This document shows, one piece after another, positions 1-6,023 of a stretch of DNA of 13,656 bases. Source of the DNA: Aquificota bacterium (lineage in GTDB: Bacteria > Aquificota > Aquificia > Aquificales > Hydrogenothermaceae); the NCBI GenBank assembly GCA_013153795.1, contig JAADDV010000006.1, positions 1-13,656 of the forward strand, written 5' to 3'. The position numbers were made by a program, and so were the translations under genes. Positions within the stretch are counted from its first letter, which is position 1. Every line of letters starts with the position of its first letter. The notes below the pieces were generated by a model. That model was not told the origin of the DNA and made no database searches. It worked only from the letters and a program-made list of their open reading frames with translations.

Positions 1-1812
1 TAAATGAGGAGAAGTTTTTGTTCCTCTAACTAGAGCAAAAGGAATTTTCTTTTTCAAAGAATTATCTCTTTCTTTAAAAATTTTAAACTCTAAATCATAT
101 AAAGAAAAAACTCTGTCTCCTACTTTATATTTTAGATTAGTAAAGAAATTTTCTATCTCTAAAACTGTCTTTTTTATATCTCTTTCAAGGATAAAATCTA
201 TAACCATCATATTATAAAGATTTATATAAAAAGCTATCTTTTCTTTTTCTGGTAGTTTTTCTGGATAGAAGTTTTCTAAATCTGAAGAAATAGATTTATA
301 AATTTTATATTCAGGAGATACTAAAATTTCTTTATATGAGACCAAACCATCTGATACATACCTAGAAAATATTTTTTTTACAGTTTTGTTAAACCTGTAA
401 TATATAAGCTCTTCATTTTGAAATCGAGATTTTTTTCTTTTTGTGTTGATAATTTTGTCTTTTACAAATACAGGTAAGATTTTTTTAATTTCTTTTTGTT
501 TTTGATATTCATACGCAAGGTCTATAAAAAGAGATGCTGTCCAGGAAAAGTCTTTAGTTCCATAACCTGTTCCTTCATATGAATCAAAATATTCGTAAAA
601 ATCAAATCTCATTGGAAGTTCAAGAATTGTTTTTTCAAGATGTTCAGCTTTTTGTTTAAATCCGTATCTTTTTAACCCTTGGTATATCATCCAGTTTATA
701 TTTATCCATACAGGACCTCTCCAATAGTTTTTCCTGCTAAAATCTTTTCTTTGTTTATCATAGTTTGGAATGGCAAAGCAGTCTTCCTCATGTATATGAC
801 AAAAGCTTGCTGAGTTCATATACTCTAAAAGCTCTTTAGCCTGTTTTTTTGTAGGAATTCCTCCAAATAAGGGAAGAAATCCTGCTGCTGTAGGTTCTTT
901 GAGCAGTTTGTCTTCTATAAAGTCGTATCCATAAAAGATTTTATCTTGTGCTAAATAAAGCTCATCTCTTACTGCTCTTGAAGTAAAACTATTCCATTCT
1001 TCTATTTCTTTATAGTCTTCCTTTAAAATATCTGCTATTTTTATTAGAGCTTCGTTTGATGCACAAAGGATTGAGTTAAATAAAGGGTCTGCTGCTATAA
1101 AAGGACATTCTTTAAAAATCTTTTTCTCGTCATATTGGTTTTTTCTAAAAATATCAACAAGGTAGATGTATCTTTTATAGTCTATATCCCTTGGTCTTTG
1201 CTCTGGGTCTATAATTTTGTTATCTTTTCTCTTAAATGAAGGTATTTTTACTTTGTTTATATCTATTCTGTCTAGGATTTTATCCCACAAAGGCGAATTA
1301 TCCATTCCTGATTCCCAAGGATGCCTGATATATATAAGACCGTTATCTTTTGGATTTCTTTCAAGATACAGATATCTGTGAAGTTTTTTTATTTTAGGAA
1401 AAATCCATTTTAAGAAAGGGATAACTTCTTTTTTATCTTTTGCATTTTCGTATATCTTTAAAACAGCATAACCGTGAATAGGAGGCATTGTTATTCCAGA
1501 TGTAAGAATACCATCAGGTGCATAAGGAGATTCATGGGCTTTCCAAAAATCTGGCTCCGGAAAATATTTTCCTAAAGCTTTTTCATTAAAAACAATTTGG
1601 GGAACCATTCCATTTTTCCACTGAGCTTTAAACAGGTGTGTTAGCTCTTGAATAGCTCTTTGAGTATCATAGTGAGAATATCCAATAGCTATAAATCCGC
1701 TATCCCAGTTCCACTGATGAGGGTAAAGATGAACAGAAGGGACTGTATATGCACCAGTCCAATTCTTATCTAAGACAGACTTTGCCTTTTTTATATATTC
1801 TTCTATGGCCAT
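1..1812 (-). CDS. GH63-type glycoside hydrolase fused to a DUF547 domain (3'-partial at the window edge)
   Basis: The frame is open for 604 codons from ATG at 1812 to the window edge with no stop, so the C-terminus is missing. Residues about 20-440 read as an (alpha/alpha)6 glycosidase of the GH63 / mannosylglycerate-glucosylglycerate hydrolase kind. The supporting motifs are PHQWNWDSGF (31-40), HPWESGMDNSP (164-174, D171 the probable general acid), YWRGPVWININW (363-374) and EYF..YEGTGYG..DFSWTAS (407-427, E407 the probable base). From about 475 the sequence changes to DUF547: YVSDGLVSYKE (485-495), KIAFYINLYNMMVID (525-539) and IPFALVRGTKTSPHL (590-604). No signal peptide is visible, so a cytoplasmic enzyme acting on a small glycoside such as a glycosylglycerate is inferred. 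A G-rich SD-like stretch (TTTGGGGG) precedes the start. It lies 39 bp after purM and is probably cotranscribed with it. The family call is firm, the substrate open. Confidence 0.82.
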   Translation of the reverse strand, partial: MAIEEYIKKAKSVLDKNWTGAYTVPSVHLYPHQWNWDSGFIAIGYSHYDTQRAIQELTHLFKAQWKNGMVPQIVFNEKALGKYFPEPDFWKAHESPYAPDGILTSGITMPPIHGYAVLKIYENAKDKKEVIPFLKWIFPKIKKLHRYLYLERNPKDNGLIYIRHPWESGMDNSPLWDKILDRIDINKVKIPSFKRKDNKIIDPEQRPRDIDYKRYIYLVDIFRKNQYDEKKIFKECPFIAADPLFNSILCASNEALIKIADILKEDYKEIEEWNSFTSRAVRDELYLAQDKIFYGYDFIEDKLLKEPTAAGFLPLFGGIPTKKQAKELLEYMNSASFCHIHEEDCFAIPNYDKQRKDFSRKNYWRGPVWININWMIYQGLKRYGFKQKAEHLEKTILELPMRFDFYEYFDSYEGTGYGTKDFSWTASLFIDLAYEYQKQKEIKKILPVFVKDKIINTKRKKSRFQNEELIYYRFNKTVKKIFSRYVSDGLVSYKEILVSPEYKIYKSISSDLENFYPEKLPEKEKIAFYINLYNMMVIDFILERDIKKTVLEIENFFTNLKYKVGDRVFSLYDLEFKIFKERDNSLKKKIPFALVRGTKTSPHL

Positions 1813-1851
1813 GCTAAACCCCCAAACTAAAAAGTTAGAATTAAAAAATTC

Positions 1852-2874
1852 TTAAATAATATCTACAGATTTTTCTCCTTCTTTAAGATACCCAATAATA
1901 TATGGTCTCTCCCCTTCCTTTTCCAAAATCTGTAGTGTTTTCTCTTTATCTTTTTCTGGGACAGCTATTATCATTCCAAGTCCCATATTAAATGTTTTAT
2001 ACATCTCTTCTTTAGAAATATTTCCCTCTTTTTGAATCCATTTAAAGACAGGCAGGACTTCCCAGCTTTCTTCTTCTATTACAGCTTTTACATCTTTGTT
2101 TAAGACCCTTATAAGATTTCCAGGTATTCCCCCTCCTGTTATATGGGCTATTGCATGGATATCAACCTCTTCAGCAAGTTTTAGTATAGGTTTTACATAT
2201 ATCTTTGTAGGTGTAAGAAGTTCTTCCCATAGTTTTTTTCTTAGCTCTTCTATATATGTGTCATATGTATACCCTTTTATTTCTATAAGTTTTCTTACAA
2301 GAGAATATCCGTTACTGTGGATTCCAGAAGATGCTATTCCTATAAGAACATCTCCTGGTTTTGTTTTTGAACCATCAAGCATTTTTTCCCTTTCAACAAC
2401 TCCTACAGCAAAACCTGCTAAGTCATACTCTCCTTCTTTATACATACCTGGCATCTCTGCTGTTTCTCCGCCTATTAGAGCACAACCTGCCTGTTTACAA
2501 CCTTCTGCAATACCTTTTACAACATCTACAGCAACATGAGGCTCAAGTTTTCCTGTAGCAAAATAATCAAGGAAAAAAAGAGGTTTTGATGTTGTGGTAA
2601 TAAGGTCATTTACACACATTGCTACAAGGTCTATTCCTATTGTGTCATGTTTGTCTACTGTTTGGGCAATTTTAAGTTTTGTTCCTACTCCATCTGTGGA
2701 TGATGTGATAACAGGTTCTTTGTATTTTGCAATCTCTAGAAGATATGCCCCTGCAAACCCTCCAATAGGCGTTATAACATTTTTATTGAATGTTTCCTTT
2801 ACAAAACCTTTTATCTGCTCTACAAACTTATCAGCTTTTTCTATATCAACCCCTGCATCTTTATAACTAAGCAT
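1852..2874 (-). CDS. purM: Phosphoribosylformylglycinamidine cyclo-ligase (AIR synthetase)
   Basis: Catalyses ATP-dependent ring closure of FGAM to 5-aminoimidazole ribonucleotide, the fifth step of purine synthesis, in the cytoplasm. At 340 residues it has the normal family length. Characteristic PurM segments are in order: STDGVGTKLKIA (59-70), GIDLVAMCVNDL (80-91), the GGETAEMPGMY loop (135-145), GIASSGIHSNGYSLVRK (179-195) and HITGGGIPGNL (244-254). These belong to the PurM N-terminal and C-terminal AIRS folds. The ATG at 2874 is preceded by a good SD (GGAGAG), 12 bp after the pgpA stop, and it is followed after 39 bp by the glycosidase gene. No other pur gene is in the window, so the purine pathway is dispersed here. 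The call is secure. Confidence 0.97.
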   Translation of the reverse strand: MLSYKDAGVDIEKADKFVEQIKGFVKETFNKNVITPIGGFAGAYLLEIAKYKEPVITSSTDGVGTKLKIAQTVDKHDTIGIDLVAMCVNDLITTTSKPLFFLDYFATGKLEPHVAVDVVKGIAEGCKQAGCALIGGETAEMPGMYKEGEYDLAGFAVGVVEREKMLDGSKTKPGDVLIGIASSGIHSNGYSLVRKLIEIKGYTYDTYIEELRKKLWEELLTPTKIYVKPILKLAEEVDIHAIAHITGGGIPGNLIRVLNKDVKAVIEEESWEVLPVFKWIQKEGNISKEEMYKTFNMGLGMIIAVPEKDKEKTLQILEKEGERPYIIGYLKEGEKSVDII

Positions 2875-2886
2875 TTTTCTCTCCTT

Positions 2887-3462
2887 TTATAGTCCTAAGA
2901 AATGAACTAGTATATACATACATATCCAAGCATATATACCAGCAACAATATCGTCAGCCATAACGCCAAGTCCTGAAGGTAGTTTCTCAAACCACTTTAT
3001 AGGCGGTGGTTTCCAAATATCAAATATTCTAAAAAGAATAAAAGCTAATAGAAGATGCTCGATAGTAGGAGTAAAACCTATCATTGAAACCATATAACCA
3101 GCTATTTCATCTATTACTATATACTCTGGGTCTTTTCCTTCTTTTAGTGTTTCTATTAAAACTGTTGAAGCCCAAATTCCTATAAAAAATACCGCCAATG
3201 TTATAGCAATCTGATTTATAAGCTGATATTCTCCTCCTCTCATCCAATAAATCATAATAGGAATAAGACCAACTAGCGTTCCTGCTGTTCCTGGGATTTT
3301 AGGAACTTTTCCTACAAAAAGTCCTGTAGCCAGCATATAGGCAATCATAAATTTAAGGCTGTCTTCAGGTGCTTTTTCTTCCTGCTGTTTTTTTTCTTCT
3401 TTTTCTTCTTTAATACCTAAAACTTCTTGCTCTTCTTTTAACTCTTCCTTTCTTTCTTCCAC
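2887..3462 (-). CDS. pgpA: Phosphatidylglycerophosphatase A with a charged N-terminal extension
   Basis: Membrane phosphatase that removes the terminal phosphate of phosphatidylglycerophosphate to give phosphatidylglycerol. Family motifs are clear: GKVPKIPGTAGTL (51-63), IDEIAGYMVSMIGF (117-130), FRIFDIWKPPPIKWFEKLP (144-162) and GLGVMADDIVAG (164-175), with hydrophobic helices around 38-72, 82-106, 125-150 and 172-190. Residues 1-36 are an unusual Lys/Glu/Gln-rich tail absent from typical PgpA. The start is GTG at 3462, supported by GGAG seven bases upstream; a start near M39 would give a more usual length but lacks a visible SD. The SD lies inside a nested four-codon reading frame (ATG at 3475, stop just before the GTG). 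It is first in the probable pgpA-purM-glycosidase transcript. Confidence 0.93.
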   Translation of the reverse strand: MEERKEELKEEQEVLGIKEEKEEKKQQEEKAPEDSLKFMIAYMLATGLFVGKVPKIPGTAGTLVGLIPIMIYWMRGGEYQLINQIAITLAVFFIGIWASTVLIETLKEGKDPEYIVIDEIAGYMVSMIGFTPTIEHLLLAFILFRIFDIWKPPPIKWFEKLPSGLGVMADDIVAGIYAWICMYILVHFLGL

Positions 3463-3493
3463 TTTACAACTCCATTTTTTTAAATTTTTCAGT

Positions 3494-3502
3494 ATTATAG
3501 CA
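3494..3502 (-). promoter_or_regulatory. Extended -10 promoter before pgpA
   Basis: On the minus strand the sequence reads TGCTATAAT, a perfect extended -10 element (TGnTATAAT), about 31 bp upstream of the pgpA GTG. No good TTGACA-like -35 box is visible 16-18 bp further up, which fits an extended -10 promoter. It sits in the 57 bp gap after the aminotransferase stop and would drive pgpA, purM and the glycosidase gene. Predicted from sequence only. Confidence 0.5.
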
Positions 3503-3519
3503 AGTTTGTTTTTACTAAC

Positions 3520-4662
3520 CTATAAATTTTTTAGAAATATTTCCTGAGCTTTTCTAACTCCTTTTCCAAGTTCCACTTTATACCCCATTTTATTTAATGC
3601 CATCTCAAGACCAGCTATTACCTGAACCATATCCATAAAATCAAAATATCCCATATGGGCTATTCTAAAGATTTTTCCTTTTAGATGGTCTTGACCTCCT
3701 GCAACTCTGAAGCCAATTTTTAGAAGCTCTTTTCTAAGGTCATCAGCGTTTATTCCTTCAGGTGCATACACTCCTGTCGCAGAGTTTGCAGGACTTTCAG
3801 AAAGAAGCTTAAGTCCTATTTCTTTAACAGCTTCTCTTGTAGCTTCAGCCATAACAGCATGTCTTTTTGCTAAATTTTCAAGCCCTTCATCTAAGATAAG
3901 TTTTAAACTTTCATTTAAAGCAATTATCAGATTTATAGCTGGTGTATAAGCTGTTTGACCTTTAGACTGTTTTTTTGCTTCTTTTGCAACATCAAAATAG
4001 TATTTTGGGATATTACTTTCTGATAGTCTTTTTTCTGCTTTTTCTGAGTAATATAAAACAGCTAGCCCAGGAGGAAGCATTAAAGCTTTTTGAGACCCTG
4101 TAACAAGAACATCAATACCCATCTTTTCAGGGTATACTTCATAAACTCCAACAGATGTTATCCCATCAACAACAAGAATACAATCTTCAAGTTTTTTGGA
4201 AACATCTGCTAAAAACTCAACATCATGTAGTGTTGTTGTTGATGTTTCTGAATGCTGAACAAAAATTCCTTTTATATCTGGGAATTCTTCTACTATTTGT
4301 AAAACTTTTTCTTTATCGTAAGTTTTTCCCCATTCTATTTCATAATCTATAACTTTAAGTTCAAAAGTCTCTGCCAGCTCTTTCCATCTTTGTCCAAATT
4401 TTCCAGCATTTATAATAAGAACTTTATCTCCTTTCCTGAAGAAATTTAAAACAGATGCTTCCATAGCTCCTGTTCCAGATGAAGCAAACATAAGAACATC
4501 TCTGTCTGTTTTTAAAAGCTGTTGAAGTCTTTTTCTTGTATCTAAAAAAATTTGTGTAAATTCTGGTGTTCTATGATGAATAATCTGCTGGCCTAAAGCT
4601 TTTATTACTTGAGGTGGTAATGGAACTGGTCCCGGCGTAAAAAGTCTTTCTTTTATAAGCAT
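3520..4662 (-). CDS. Class V PLP-dependent aminotransferase (serine-pyruvate / alanine-glyoxylate type)
   Basis: A fold-type I pyridoxal-phosphate aminotransferase of the serine-glyoxylate/alanine-glyoxylate subgroup; it probably transfers an amino group between serine or alanine and a 2-oxo acid in the cytoplasm. It is 380 residues long, as usual. The N-terminal FTPGPVPLPPQV (8-19) is typical of this subgroup. SSGTGAMEA (61-69) is the cofactor phosphate loop, VVDGITSVG (164-172) carries the Asp (D166) that contacts the pyridine nitrogen, and GSQKALMLPPGL (189-200) carries the Schiff-base lysine K192. A strong SD (AAGGAGG) sits six bases before the ATG. The subgroup has mixed substrate specificity, so serine-pyruvate, serine-glyoxylate and alanine-glyoxylate activity cannot be separated by reading. 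The neighbours give no pathway hint. Confidence 0.92.
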   Translation of the reverse strand: MLIKERLFTPGPVPLPPQVIKALGQQIIHHRTPEFTQIFLDTRKRLQQLLKTDRDVLMFASSGTGAMEASVLNFFRKGDKVLIINAGKFGQRWKELAETFELKVIDYEIEWGKTYDKEKVLQIVEEFPDIKGIFVQHSETSTTTLHDVEFLADVSKKLEDCILVVDGITSVGVYEVYPEKMGIDVLVTGSQKALMLPPGLAVLYYSEKAEKRLSESNIPKYYFDVAKEAKKQSKGQTAYTPAINLIIALNESLKLILDEGLENLAKRHAVMAEATREAVKEIGLKLLSESPANSATGVYAPEGINADDLRKELLKIGFRVAGGQDHLKGKIFRIAHMGYFDFMDMVQVIAGLEMALNKMGYKVELGKGVRKAQEIFLKNL

Positions 4663-4697
4663 AAAAACCTCCTTTACTTATCAATAAGTGTGAAAAA

Positions 4698-4703
4698 ATT
4701 ATA
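4698..4703 (-). promoter_or_regulatory. Possible -10 box before the aminotransferase
   Basis: A perfect TATAAT on the minus strand lies about 35 bp before the aminotransferase ATG, in the 48 bp gap after the TRIC gene. No convincing -35 hexamer is seen at the right distance, so the promoter is tentative. If it is inactive, the aminotransferase would depend on readthrough from the TRIC promoter. Confidence 0.33.
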
Positions 4704-4710
4704 GTCTTTT

Positions 4711-5328
4711 TTAGCTAAATTTAGGAAGTTGCCAGTTGTAAAGGATAGCAAGAAGTCTAATCATAAATACAATGAGACTACATATAACTGCAGAGCTGTT
4801 TATATCTAGTCCTGAAAGAATAGCTATATAAAAAGCTATAGCCCCTATTATGCTACAGCTAGCATAAAAATCGTCTCTTAAAACAGAAGGAATTTTTCCT
4901 AAAAGAATATCACTTATAAGACCACCACCTACTCCTGTAAGAGTAGCAAGTATTACTATTCCAAAAAAAGAAACATCGGCATTATAGGCAATAATAGCCC
5001 CTGTAGTTGTAAATGCTGAAAGTCCTATTGCATCAGGTATAAGGATAAAAAAACGGTTTTTAAAATCTCCTTTAAAAATTTTATATAAAACAATGGCGAG
5101 CCATACACCAAAAAGAGCAAAAGACATATCAGTAATAGACTTTAAAGCATTTGGAATTTGATTAACAAGTAAATCTCTAGTGATACCTCCACCTAAAGCT
5201 GTTAATGTCCCAAGGACAGTTATTCCAAAAAGGTCTAAACCTTCTTTTATAGCCTTAAAAGAGCCAGCAACAGCAAAAGCAATAAGTCCTATTATATTCA
5301 TTATTTGAAAAATATCTAAGAGTATCAT
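4711..5328 (-). CDS. TRIC-type trimeric cation channel family protein (UPF0126, YadS/YicG-like)
   Basis: A 205-residue, very hydrophobic inner-membrane protein with about seven transmembrane helices. It shows the internal duplication of the bacterial TRIC family. The first half contains FAVAGSFKAIKEGLDLFG (18-35) and GGGITRDLLVNQIP (46-59). The second half contains the matching FTTTGAIIAYNADVSFFG (106-123) and GGGLISDILLGKIPSVL (134-150). The paired Gly-Gly-Gly kinks in helices 2 and 5 are the family hallmark, and characterised prokaryotic members conduct monovalent cations, chiefly potassium. The ATG at 5328 has only a poor SD; M10 is a possible alternative start but has no better site. A promoter candidate lies directly upstream. 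The family is secure and the ion is inferred. Confidence 0.9.
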   Translation of the reverse strand: MILLDIFQIMNIIGLIAFAVAGSFKAIKEGLDLFGITVLGTLTALGGGITRDLLVNQIPNALKSITDMSFALFGVWLAIVLYKIFKGDFKNRFFILIPDAIGLSAFTTTGAIIAYNADVSFFGIVILATLTGVGGGLISDILLGKIPSVLRDDFYASCSIIGAIAFYIAILSGLDINSSAVICSLIVFMIRLLAILYNWQLPKFS

Positions 5329-5360
5329 CTGATTTTTAGAGCTTTAAATTTTTGCTAAAT

Positions 5361-5388
5361 ATTTTACAGAAAAATGCCAGAAAGCCAA
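5361..5388 (-). promoter_or_regulatory. Sigma70-like promoter before the TRIC gene
   Basis: Read on the minus strand, TTGGCT (5388-5383) and TAAAAT (5366-5361) are separated by 16 bp, close to the consensus hexamers and spacing. Transcription would begin near 5354 and leave a leader of roughly 25 bases before the ATG at 5328. It is one of the better-formed promoters in the window. Confidence 0.5.
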
Positions 5389-5485
5389 TTTCTTTAGAAA
5401 TAGGATAAATGGTAGAGACTTTCTAACGAAACTCTCAAAATCCTTTAGTTATTAGTATGTTATAATATCTTAAAAGGTTTTCAAA

Positions 5486-5935
5486 ATGAATATAACCTTG
5501 AGAAAAGAGCAAAACATCAAACAAAGCCTGAAAATAACCAAAGAAAAAAGAAAAAACTAGATAGCAAAAATCTATCAGCTTAAAATCTCATACTCAAACC
5601 TAAACAAACAGCAAAGACTATGGCTCAAAAAATTTTTTTAAAGCTAAATGATTTTATAACTACTGTATAACACAGATACAAAATAGATTAAATCTACAAA
5701 TAAAAAAACTAATAAAGGTAGAATAAAAACTCTCAAATTAGATGAATAATAAATAATACTAGGCTAGGTAAAATAAATATAAAAAAGCTTAATAGATTTA
5801 GGCGTAAGTAAATTGATAACTGAAAGAGAATAAGTTAACCCTGTAGGGAGGCACATTTGCTAAGCAAAGTAACAACTCAAAGGAAAACAAGCCACTGCAC
5901 AGAGACTTGAGATTAATCTTTAATATTTATGCAGG
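5486..5935 (+). pseudogene. tnpB: Broken TnpB (IS605 OrfB-type RNA-guided nuclease) pseudogene
   Basis: From ATG at 5486 one frame reads MNIT then RKEQNIKQSLKITKEKRK, a stop at 5558-5560, and IAKIYQLKISYSNLNKQQ followed by RLWLKKFF. The match then shifts by one base: from 5640 a second frame gives KAK, a stop (TGA where Trp is expected), then FYNYC. This is the TnpB N-terminal motif EAKWFYNYx. After more stops, the original frame resumes from 5786 with SLIDLGVSKLITERE, a stop and VNPVGRHIC, which resembles a TnpB C-terminal tail. The central RuvC-like catalytic region (D...E...D) and the zinc finger are absent, apparently deleted. No functional nuclease can be made. The alignment rests on remembered family motifs; a protein search with all three frames joined would settle it. 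Confidence 0.78.
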
Positions 5936-5990
5936 CTATGCTTCTGTGAAGTAAGAAATCTCTGACTTCTGTTAAGAAAGGATATCATTG
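5928..5990 (+). ncRNA. Probable remnant of the TnpB omegaRNA (reRNA) / element right end
   Basis: The stretch contains GCAGGCTATGCTTCTGTGAA followed directly by GTAAGAA. This resembles the conserved 3' end of many tnpB loci, where GCTTCT and AGAAGC form a hairpin around GTGAAGTA next to the guide. Here only TTCT (5942-5945) and AGAA (5954-5957) can still pair, so the hairpin is eroded. A second hairpin is usual after it; only a weak GAAGT (5949-5952 region) to ACTTC (5965-5969) pairing is seen. The identification is from memory of the family pattern and from its position after the tnpB relic. Function is unlikely without TnpB unless an intact copy elsewhere recognises it. Confidence 0.5.
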
Positions 5991-6018
5991 TAGAATAATT
6001 TTAACTAAAATCAGGAGG
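5991..6018 (+). promoter_or_regulatory. Putative -10 box and strong ribosome binding site of carB2
   Basis: TAGAAT at 5991-5996 is a reasonable -10 element immediately after the mobile-element relic; the -35 region would fall inside the relic's right end, where only a weak TTCTGT-like hexamer is present. AGGAGG (6013-6018) lies five bases before the ATG at 6024 and fixes that start. No riboswitch, attenuator or PurR/ArgR-like operator is visible. Confidence 0.38.
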
Positions 6019-6023
6019 AGTTT

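Larger units (their letters stand above)
5437..5990 (+). mobile_element. Decayed IS200/IS605-type (tnpB-only) insertion element relic
   Basis: This covers most of the roughly 695 bp gene-free stretch between the TRIC gene and carB2. It contains a broken tnpB followed by a right-end sequence resembling the omegaRNA region of IS605-type elements. The left limit is uncertain. An imperfect stem, AAAATCCTTT (5437-5446) against AAAAGGTTTT (5472-5481), lies just before the tnpB start and could be a left-end hairpin. No tnpA (Y1 transposase) or second element is seen, and no target duplication is expected for this family. An intact TnpB gene is about 1.1-1.3 kb and this one spans about 0.45 kb, so a large internal deletion is inferred. 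It cannot move by itself. Confidence 0.72.

Noticed and set aside
2096..2866. Plus-strand open frames (2096-2539, 2361-2558, 2594-2866) opposite purM
   Set aside because: They are antisense to a fully supported purM, lack recognisable motifs or good ribosome binding sites, and their Ser/Pro/Leu-rich composition is what reverse reading of this AT-rich code gives.
4663..4710. Terminator between the TRIC gene and the aminotransferase
   Set aside because: The gap has T-runs on the minus strand but no stem-loop before them.
5329..6023. CRISPR array, tRNA or riboswitch in the long gene-free stretch
   Set aside because: No regularly spaced repeats, no cloverleaf with a T-loop GTTCRA-type motif and no known riboswitch core were seen; the stretch is explained by the tnpB relic and its right end.
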